From: a virus
Direction: 5' to 3' (one strand)
DNA length: 32,628 nucleotides
Virus record (IMG/VR): IMGVR_UViG_3300017963_000558
Location: 1-32,628 of that record
Made by a program: the position numbers and the translations under genes. Positions 19,730 to 26,956 of the stretch are shown here, one piece after another. Under the pieces are notes generated by a model. The model was given only the letters and a program-made list of their open reading frames with translations. It had not been told where the DNA came from and ran no database searches. Each line of letters begins with the position of its first letter. Position 1 is the stretch's first letter.

Positions 19730-22700
19730 CTACTTCTTGGGGGCACGTACTGATTGCATTGTAATCCTGTTTTCTCGGTTTTCACGATTCCAATTTCCGA
19801 CAAGTCTCGTTGCTTTAGCGCGCTCCCCTCTCCGCCAGAGCTTCTGCGCTTCTTTCCGTGTTGCCGTTTCAGTGTCTTTATAAGCACTTACGCCAACACC
19901 AAGAGCCGCCAAGCCACCGGCGGCAACTCCAGCCACAGCACCCTCTTCCTTCCATGCTTCGGCAGTATCTTCAAGCACTAAGGGCACAACGGAACGTCCT
20001 AATGTTTCAAGTCTTGTAGTCTTTTCACCAACTGCCGTTTCTCCGGCCACCAATTCAATAGGAATAGTTACAGCCGGCGATAGCTTAAATGCAGCAAATC
20101 GTCCAATAATTTCCAGCGGATCAAAATCCTTAATGAATGCCCCAGTAGCTAATTTGGTTATCAGCCGCATTGGCTGCTGGAAGCCGCCCCAAATATCAAC
20201 GCGCATATTGCCAGATCGAATCTTTCCCCAGTCGGGGTCTTCTGGGTCTAGGAATTCAACATCGGCACCAGCCAGATAAGCCAAGAACAACACCATCATT
20301 CCAGTAGACGCCGTTTTGGCCATATCTTTTGCAATCTGGTTGCGAACACGAGGCACTTTCCAATATCGCACAATTGTCCAGGGTGTTTCTATCCGACTTA
20401 CAGCGAACTTAGGTGAAAAGAATGCAACCTGCAAGTAATCACTAACGGCACCAAACCGCCCAAGGTGCCCTAGTCCGGTTGACACATTAACATAATCAGC
20501 AAATGCTCGCATTTCTTCCTGTGTAGTATAGGGATGGTTTGCAATAAATTGATCGAAAGCGCTTGCGCGCATAAGATTACTGAATGCAGTTGCATGGCGA
20601 CTCGATGCACTCATTAGCCATCCAAATGGATTCTGCTTACCGAAGATTTTCATTCTTTCAACAAAACGTGCCCTGAAAATTTCCGACCTTTGCCTGGCGT
20701 CTAGCGAGCCAGCATCCATAATGACCAACCCAGATTGCTCATATAGAACGGCATTTTGTGAATTCAATATTATGTTGTTAATTTCAAATGCACTATGTTC
20801 AGAAAAGAAAGCTTGCAGCGAAGGGCCAAATGCCTGCATTGCTTTTATTGGATGATTGACTACTTGAACAAAACACTGGCGCATTGTAAATGAAACATCT
20901 GCCGTAGCTTTTACTGACTTAGCACTGAATACGAATTCTTTCAATACCTTCCCAGTTGTCCACGGGGCAGTATCTTCAATGGCCTGTAAAATTTCCTGAC
21001 GTTTCTTTGCAATTTCTATTTGCTTGCGCTCTAACTGACGATTTACAAGCTTCCTAACTTGCCTCCGTGGAGGAAGATATTCACCAGTCCGCAATTGTTC
21101 ATTTAATTTGGCAAGCTCTTCGTCAGCCCGTATCTCCATACTGACTTGCCTGATTTGGTCTTGAATGTCGGCAAGTTCAGGGGGAATTTCTCTTGGTGCT
21201 CTTTTAAGCTTCGTTCTGCCATTTACAAGCTGATCCTGGAGAATATTCAGTCGCTCAATAGCCCTGACCACCTTGGCTTCGTCCATTTCTGTTTTGTAAT
21301 ATTCCATTCTGAGTTTAGTAAGCTTTTTTCCTAGCGCTTTAATTTCAGGATCAACAGGTTGTCGTTTCTGAGTTTTCTCGGCAACTCCTTGTGCCATTTG
21401 GTCTATTTCAACATGCATCCTGGCAAGCGACTGGAACTTAGCGACTTGTTTTTGCGCATGAGAACGTGCCTGCGCTTTTGCCTTTGGGTTACGAGAGATT
21501 AGAGCCTGATATACATCGTGGTCACTGAGATTCAAGTCTGGTAAGTCCTGGCGTAAATTTTCAATAACTTCAACAAGCGAGCCAGTGCCCTTCTTGATAT
21601 AAGCAATGCCCAGCCGTCCAATAAGGTAAGTCCCCTCGGCAGTTACCCCCGTAATGTCATTCACACGAAGGCCTATTTGCCGAATCTGATCCTTAATGTC
21701 TGCTATTTCCTTATCTGCCTTTTCGCGGATTTTGCGACCAATTTCCTTCCTTGGCTTGTAAGCATTAAGAACTTTTTCGGCAAGCGCTTTGTCTCGCGCC
21801 TCGTCGGCAATACGTTCTGCCTCTTCTAATTGCTCCCTGACCTTTACCAATTCAGCATGTTCCTTCGCAAGACGCGCAGCCAACTTGCGTTCAGTTTGTG
21901 TAAGTTCCCCCCCCTTCGGCCCCTTGGCGGCCTGCATTCGATTAAGTATCTTAACGATACTAAAATCTTCTCTATTCATTCGTAAGCGACCAAATCCAAG
22001 AGCCCGTGCCGTTTCACGCCTTGAGTACCTAGCCGCTGTTGTAATCATATCAAGATGATCTATAATGCCAGGTGTTTTGTGTATACCTTCAGCCCCTACA
22101 GTCCATGCGCCTTCAATGCGGGCCGTGGCTTTGTCAAATGCTTCTTGATTCTCTGCCGCAGCAGCCTTTGCTTGTTCTTCCCATGCAGCATCTAGTTCAT
22201 TTAACAACTTACCTTCTTTTAGCAATAATGCTGCACTTTCATGTGTGGTAAGCATCTTTCCAGTTTTAAGTGCTTCCTGGGCTATTTCCATTGCCCGTTC
22301 ATCCCCCCTGCTGGTGGCAACTTCATCCATGACAATATCTCTGTGCTGGACTTCCTCTTCAGTCAATTCCGGCCGATGAATATATTGGCGTATCTTATCA
22401 GTTTCAACTTTATTAAGAGCAATTACCTTTTCGTTAGCTTCTACTTCCTCCACAGGCACTCCAGGAGCTTCCTGAGCGGCTTCTGGCGCCAATGGTGTTT
22501 CTACCGGCCCAGGAGCTAAATCTTCCTGTACAGCCGCCGTAGGCTCCGCAACGGGCGTCTCCGGGGCTTGTTCCGGGGCTGGCCCCGCCTCTGCCTCTAA
22601 GCGGGCCTGTTCTCTGGCACGAAGATCGGCCGCAATGGCCTGAACGGCTTCTTGCCTCACTTTACTTGGGGGTATCGTTCCATCCTTTTTGGCAGGTAGC

Positions 22701-23692
22701 TTCCATTGCTTCCACTGTTTCCGAGAAGGTGTCTCATTGGCATCTGCTGCTGCTATAATCTCATTCGCAATTGCCACTTCACGCCCTGCCTTAACGGAAC
22801 GGACAAGATCAGGAGCACTACCAATGCCGGCAGCAATGAGAGTTTGGACTGTGGTTTCAGCTACAGTTTGCCGCAAACTTTCTGGACTTAAAGCATCAGA
22901 ATCGACTTCTGCGACCGCCGCAGCAACATTATGTCCTATTTCAGTTACCAACTCTTCTGGTAACTCTTGGCCTACTGTAATTCCCAGCTTCTTTAGGCCC
23001 TCTTTCAATCCAACCGCAACAATAGACTTTTTGCCGGCCACTGCACTTTCCACGCCTCCAAGTCCCAATCGCTGCATAACGGTAGCCGGCAAGCCTTCAA
23101 TTACACCTTGCGTCACTGCATAGCCAGCCAGGTCGCCACCTTTTAGGCCAGCGTCCCTGCCGGTAGTAATTGCACGGTTTGTCTCTTGTCCAGCAGCAGT
23201 GCCAATGGCAGCGTATGGCCCACCAACCATGCCAGCGGCATACATTGTCGTCAAGGATCGTCCAGCGCCGCGAAGGCCGCTTTGAAGAATGTCAGGAACA
23301 ATACCGCCTTTTTCCTTTTGGCGTTGAACTTGTTCTACTGCTTCTGCGAAACGATTCATTCGGTCGGCATATTCTCCCTTGCCAAAAAGTCTTGCAATAG
23401 GAGAAACAATGTCCGCCCCGGTCTCAATGGCATACGCCTTAACACTAGGAAGAATGGATTCACCAAGTTCCTTGGTCGCTTGGGCCATTGTAGCTTCTTG
23501 CTCGTATTTCCGCCATGATTCTTCCTGTTCCCAAGCAGGCATCATTCTGGATGGAGCTTCCTTTTTTTCCGGCTGAAATCTTTCAGCAAAAGCAAGCACT
23601 TTTTCATCAAGTCCACCAGACTGCCCATTAAGCATGGCAGTATCAGTACCAAGTCGTAAAGTAAAATCAAGTATATCCGTGCTCAGCGGCAT
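19730..23692 (-). CDS. Large polyvalent/internal virion (ejection) protein, 1320 aa
   Basis: By far the largest gene here. About residues 90-330 are Gly/Ala-rich helices with membrane-like character (SLTTMYAAGMVGGPYAAIGTAA). Residues 365-420 are a Pro/Ala/Glu linker, 450-900 are long charged coiled coils (KLAARLAKEHAELVKVREQLEEAERIADEAR), and 920-1250 form a compact domain with SGNMRVDIWGGFQQPMRLI and LSPAVTIPIELVAGE, resembling large polyvalent protein domain LPD38. Such proteins are packaged in heads of T7- or N4-like phages and pushed into the host to form a DNA channel. No transglycosylase motif is evident to me. Coupled by TAATG to 23692-24753. Start ATG 23692. Confidence 0.7.
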   Translation of the reverse strand: MPLSTDILDFTLRLGTDTAMLNGQSGGLDEKVLAFAERFQPEKKEAPSRMMPAWEQEESWRKYEQEATMAQATKELGESILPSVKAYAIETGADIVSPIARLFGKGEYADRMNRFAEAVEQVQRQKEKGGIVPDILQSGLRGAGRSLTTMYAAGMVGGPYAAIGTAAGQETNRAITTGRDAGLKGGDLAGYAVTQGVIEGLPATVMQRLGLGGVESAVAGKKSIVAVGLKEGLKKLGITVGQELPEELVTEIGHNVAAAVAEVDSDALSPESLRQTVAETTVQTLIAAGIGSAPDLVRSVKAGREVAIANEIIAAADANETPSRKQWKQWKLPAKKDGTIPPSKVRQEAVQAIAADLRAREQARLEAEAGPAPEQAPETPVAEPTAAVQEDLAPGPVETPLAPEAAQEAPGVPVEEVEANEKVIALNKVETDKIRQYIHRPELTEEEVQHRDIVMDEVATSRGDERAMEIAQEALKTGKMLTTHESAALLLKEGKLLNELDAAWEEQAKAAAAENQEAFDKATARIEGAWTVGAEGIHKTPGIIDHLDMITTAARYSRRETARALGFGRLRMNREDFSIVKILNRMQAAKGPKGGELTQTERKLAARLAKEHAELVKVREQLEEAERIADEARDKALAEKVLNAYKPRKEIGRKIREKADKEIADIKDQIRQIGLRVNDITGVTAEGTYLIGRLGIAYIKKGTGSLVEVIENLRQDLPDLNLSDHDVYQALISRNPKAKAQARSHAQKQVAKFQSLARMHVEIDQMAQGVAEKTQKRQPVDPEIKALGKKLTKLRMEYYKTEMDEAKVVRAIERLNILQDQLVNGRTKLKRAPREIPPELADIQDQIRQVSMEIRADEELAKLNEQLRTGEYLPPRRQVRKLVNRQLERKQIEIAKKRQEILQAIEDTAPWTTGKVLKEFVFSAKSVKATADVSFTMRQCFVQVVNHPIKAMQAFGPSLQAFFSEHSAFEINNIILNSQNAVLYEQSGLVIMDAGSLDARQRSEIFRARFVERMKIFGKQNPFGWLMSASSRHATAFSNLMRASAFDQFIANHPYTTQEEMRAFADYVNVSTGLGHLGRFGAVSDYLQVAFFSPKFAVSRIETPWTIVRYWKVPRVRNQIAKDMAKTASTGMMVLFLAYLAGADVEFLDPEDPDWGKIRSGNMRVDIWGGFQQPMRLITKLATGAFIKDFDPLEIIGRFAAFKLSPAVTIPIELVAGETAVGEKTTRLETLGRSVVPLVLEDTAEAWKEEGAVAGVAAGGLAALGVGVSAYKDTETATRKEAQKLWRRGERAKATRLVGNWNRENRENRITMQSVRAPKK

Positions 23693-24753
23693 TAGGCGCC
23701 TCCAAGTTGTTTTTTATATTGTGCAAGAATTAGTTTTGCTTGCTCAATTGCTTCGTTCATTCTTGGCGAAATTTCTTCTCCATTTTCAATTCGTTTCTGT
23801 ATTCCTCGCATGAATGCCTGTGCAGTCTTAACGTAACCCGGAAGGTCTTCATCTTCCTTTTTGTATTCTGCCACGTTACGCGCCCAGCTAATTAACTCAC
23901 GCGGAGCCGCTTGCTCCCATCCTTGTTCTGCCGGTGGAACCATGGCTGCCTCGCCTCTTTGCTGCGGTCCGTAAATCCGAAACATGGCTTCCTCGACTTC
24001 TGCACCTGTGCGGTGTCGTTTTTCACCAGTTGGTATACCTGTTGGATCAAGTTTATCTACTAATTCAAGGGAAAGCTTTGTTCTCGTTGCGCGCATTTCC
24101 TTTTCGTATGCCGTTACTGCCTTAGCTTGCTCCAGTTCCATTGCTTGCTGATGTTTTTCTGCCCTTCCTTCTGGTGTATCGGCAAACTTAATTCGCACCA
24201 CTGGACTGCCATTACGATCATAACCTATAAGGTCTCCAGTTTCAGGGTGACGCCAAATATCTCGCGGCCCCTTGCCAGGTTCAAATACTTCCTTATTGGG
24301 ATCAGGCGGAATTACATCTTTATCAATGCCTAATGACCGAGCAATCAAAGTACGATCCGCTCGTATTTTTTCTTCCTCAGAAAATGCAGGATTTGCCTTG
24401 AGGTCTTGACGCGCCTTTTCAATCATTGCAATATCTTGTCGTGCCTTTGCGGAATACCTACGCTCCCAACCTTCCGCTTCCGCCTTCGCCTGCAATTCCA
24501 TTTTCTCAGCTTCGTACTGCAATTGCTCTTCGGGAGTTACCCGCGCCCTACGAGTTTTTGGGCCGCCCCAGAGCCGCCGATACCACGGTACTCGCTCGTG
24601 GCGAATTCCTCCGCCTCCGCCACCGCCTGATGGAGTTCCACTGGGCTGCACCCTGGGAACCTCAGGAACCCTTTGCTGCCCGGCTCCGGCTAATGCCGCC
24701 AAAGCTACAAGGGCATCTATAGTTTCACCACCATGTTTTACTGTAATTGGCAT
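23692..24753 (-). CDS. Internal virion-like structural protein, 353 aa
   Basis: An N-terminal hydrophobic segment (ALVALAALAGAG, 14-25) is followed by a Gly-rich hinge (GGGGGGG near 43-49). Then come long charged helices (EEQLQYEAEKMELQAKAEAEGWERRY, and SAKARQDIAMIEKARQDL) and a small globular part (KFADTPEGRAEKHQQAMELEQ and on). It is encoded between the 1320-aa ejection-type protein and a Gln/Ala-rich protein, all coupled by TAATG, which is how podovirus internal-core genes are usually arranged. No enzyme motif. Assignment rests on context and helical, low-complexity composition. Confidence 0.6.
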   Translation of the reverse strand: MPITVKHGGETIDALVALAALAGAGQQRVPEVPRVQPSGTPSGGGGGGGIRHERVPWYRRLWGGPKTRRARVTPEEQLQYEAEKMELQAKAEAEGWERRYSAKARQDIAMIEKARQDLKANPAFSEEEKIRADRTLIARSLGIDKDVIPPDPNKEVFEPGKGPRDIWRHPETGDLIGYDRNGSPVVRIKFADTPEGRAEKHQQAMELEQAKAVTAYEKEMRATRTKLSLELVDKLDPTGIPTGEKRHRTGAEVEEAMFRIYGPQQRGEAAMVPPAEQGWEQAAPRELISWARNVAEYKKEDEDLPGYVKTAQAFMRGIQKRIENGEEISPRMNEAIEQAKLILAQYKKQLGGA

Positions 24754-25451
24754 TAGCTTATCCTCATATTACCAAGTGCATTCATCATTCCACCACCAAT
24801 TCCACCTTGGCCAAGCGCTTGAGCTAAAGCCAAAATTACGTCAGACCTTGGATATTCATCAGTTCTGCGCTCCATGATTCCCAATCGAGTTCCCTGTCTG
24901 GGCTGCGCCATTTGCCCCATTACACCCAAGCGCTGCTGTAACATTTCATCAGCAAGACGGTTAAGTGATTCTTGTGTTCCACGTCTAACTCCAGCACGCA
25001 TAGTTGGCGCTACCGTTGTGCCGGCCATACCCTGTCGGGTTAATTGCTGCATGATATTCGATTGTTCCCTCATTCCCTCTGCACGAATATCAGCCGCTCG
25101 CTGCCCAGTTGTTTGGCCAACCGTGCCAAGCATCCTCTGTTGGACGGCTGCCTGTCGTTGGCGCTCTAAATCAGCAATATTAAGCATTTGACGATAGCGC
25201 TGTTCATTAGCTGCCCTGGCCTGCCCCCATCCTCGATTATATTGACTTACTAAACTAGACAATCCACCAGCGGCTTTTTGCGCGGCTGCCTGCTGCTGAG
25301 CATATAGCCCCTTTTGCCATTCCCATTGCTCTTCAGCCATCTTTTGCTGCAATGCAGCACCAGCATCAAATGTATTTATCCATCCCCCTGGGCCACTTTG
25401 CCTGGAATAACCATAACCACCAAATGTCGGCATTATACTACCTGTCGGCAT
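24753..25451 (-). CDS. Gln/Ala/Gly-rich internal virion-like protein, 232 aa
   Basis: Low-complexity helical protein rich in Gln, Ala, Met and Arg, with a Gly-rich start (FGGYGYSRQSGPGGW) and end (LGQGGIGGGMMNAL). Such proteins are common as inner-core or tail-inside parts of podoviruses, next to large ejection proteins. There are two possible starts, ATG 25451 (MPTGSIMPTF) and ATG 25433 (MPTFGG), because an 18-base unit containing the ATG and the preceding bases is duplicated (25425-25460). The stronger ribosome site AGGAG serves the upstream one, which I use. Coupled by TAATG to the next gene. Confidence 0.6.
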   Translation of the reverse strand: MPTGSIMPTFGGYGYSRQSGPGGWINTFDAGAALQQKMAEEQWEWQKGLYAQQQAAAQKAAGGLSSLVSQYNRGWGQARAANEQRYRQMLNIADLERQRQAAVQQRMLGTVGQTTGQRAADIRAEGMREQSNIMQQLTRQGMAGTTVAPTMRAGVRRGTQESLNRLADEMLQQRLGVMGQMAQPRQGTRLGIMERRTDEYPRSDVILALAQALGQGGIGGGMMNALGNMRIS

Positions 25452-25460
25452 TATACTACT
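25425..25460. repeat. 18-base tandem duplication of a translation start
   Basis: Units 25425-25442 and 25443-25460 differ only at the last base. On the minus strand each carries AGTAGTATAATGCCGACA or its GG variant, so the start codon and upstream spacer are duplicated in frame. Confidence 0.85.
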
Positions 25461-25702
25461 CCTTTGAAAAAAGCTTGTTCAATTTATGTTGTCTTTCAGC
25501 ATATCCACAATCAACACCCAATCTTTCAGACACTACATTTACTACCTTATTCACTCCTATAGCGTCTGTAAATTTCGCTATATAATCTCCTAACCCTCTG
25601 GCTTTTTTATCTGGAGTCCATTCACTGAATTCATTGCTCTTCAGCCATTCCCGGTGTTCTTGCTACTCTAGCTCCAGGTATCATTAGATCATATAGTCCC
25701 AT
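25456..25702 (-). pseudogene. Small virion-region gene split by a +1 frameshift (81 aa if joined)
   Basis: ATG 25702, preceded by AGAGGG, opens a frame reading MGLYDLMIPGARVARTPGMA that stops at TGA 25631-25633. The +1 frame is open from just after TAG 25663-25665 to TAG 25456-25458. It reads QEHREWLKSNEFSEW, then KKARGLGDYIAKFTDAIGV, ending CGYAERQHKLNKLFSKE. That frame has no good start of its own. The end resembles short phage proteins ending C-G-x-x-x-R-x-x-x-L-N-x-L-F that I have seen near virion genes. The shift must lie between 25634 and 25662. It may be programmed, a mutation or a sequencing error. The next gene starts 4 bases after its stop. Confidence 0.65.
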
Positions 25703-25789
25703 TATTGCCCTCTTTAATTATATATAACATCAAATATGTAAATAGAGCCCGACATTCTAATAGTCTGCCATTTTATTGTCCCTTTGTTA

Positions 25790-26956
25790 TTATGGATTAA
25801 CTACTGTTACTTCTCGTGTTGCACCGTCAATTGTTAGCCATTCAACTTTAGGAACCCAATCTAAATTCCCTTCTCGACATTCAACTGTTACTTGTTTTGT
25901 CCATGTATTTTCTAACATACCATTTGAATCATACATTTTAAGAGAAAAATCCAAGATTACATCACCACCGCTCCAGTTTAAGTAAACTGAATACTGTACT
26001 GAATATGTCAAAGGCTCCCAAGGGAGAACCCAATAAGGCTTAAAACGAACGGCTTTAATTACTATTTGGTTTCCGTTACATTCACCAATTAACCAATCCT
26101 TGGGATATGGAACCCCATTTTCATCCACCATATCATAATATGGCGCTAAAGCTTGTCCGTCAGCAGTAGGGGTCCTAATTTCAAATTCATCTGAACTTTC
26201 TGGACTTGCACCATGGGCAAAATACCACTTAGGATCATCAGGATACCAACCAGGTGGTATATCACTATCACGATTATTCCAAAAATAATGGTAAACTCTT
26301 GCATAAGGTGTCGTATGAAGCTCAATACTATTACCAAAATGTAATGATGCTCCAAAAATATTTTCGAGCTTAGCTTGTTCAGGATCGTCATTTCTATGCA
26401 ATGGACCACGTCCCTGAAAACCAGTCATTGTAAGTGTCAATATCGCGTATGGTTCTCCCGCTTCTATTACAACTTCAATTTCTACATAAGCTTCTTCTGC
26501 AATTTCAAATACAGTAAAAGGCTTACTTTGTGCAGTTAAAATAACTACTCTACCTACATCATCAGCAGATACATCAAAAAGAAAAGTTGGCTCAGAACCC
26601 CAATAAGTTTCCCCTTCTGAATAATTTTGAGTTACAGTATCTTGGTAATTTGCATCCTCACTAAGTTTCAACTGAACACGAGCTTTTGTATCTGACCATT
26701 TAGCAGTCCAAAAGATTTGCCCATCTGGCTGCCCGGTTACAAAAGTATCATGGTCTATAAGATTAAGAGTAATGTTTCCAACTTCCATTCCCGGAACCAT
26801 TATAGCAGGTGCCGTAAGGTCCAAAGCATAAATAGGTATATACCCCGGCGGGCATGGCCCCGGAAATATCCAGTTCACGTTCCAACCTGCGGGCACATCC
26901 ACACCTTCAACCAGTGCGGCCGAAACAGCAGGTTTAGCAACGTAAGCACCACTCAT
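25790..26956 (-). CDS. Virion-like protein of unknown function, 388 aa
   Basis: ATG 26956 overlaps the tail fibre stop as TAATG and is preferred over an upstream in-frame start. The product is beta-rich, with many Trp and Tyr (YWGSEPTFLFDVSADDVG, WNNRDSDIPPGWYPDDPKWYF, YSVQYSVYLNWSGGDVIL), no hydrophobic membrane segment and few Cys. It lies directly after the tail fibre in the operon, so a tail-tip, fibre accessory or chaperone function is plausible. The start GWNVNWIFPGPCPPGYIPIYAL is Pro/Gly-rich. I do not recognise a fold; a cell-surface binding protein is one possibility. Confidence 0.55.
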   Translation of the reverse strand: MSGAYVAKPAVSAALVEGVDVPAGWNVNWIFPGPCPPGYIPIYALDLTAPAIMVPGMEVGNITLNLIDHDTFVTGQPDGQIFWTAKWSDTKARVQLKLSEDANYQDTVTQNYSEGETYWGSEPTFLFDVSADDVGRVVILTAQSKPFTVFEIAEEAYVEIEVVIEAGEPYAILTLTMTGFQGRGPLHRNDDPEQAKLENIFGASLHFGNSIELHTTPYARVYHYFWNNRDSDIPPGWYPDDPKWYFAHGASPESSDEFEIRTPTADGQALAPYYDMVDENGVPYPKDWLIGECNGNQIVIKAVRFKPYWVLPWEPLTYSVQYSVYLNWSGGDVILDFSLKMYDSNGMLENTWTKQVTVECREGNLDWVPKVEWLTIDGATREVTVVNP

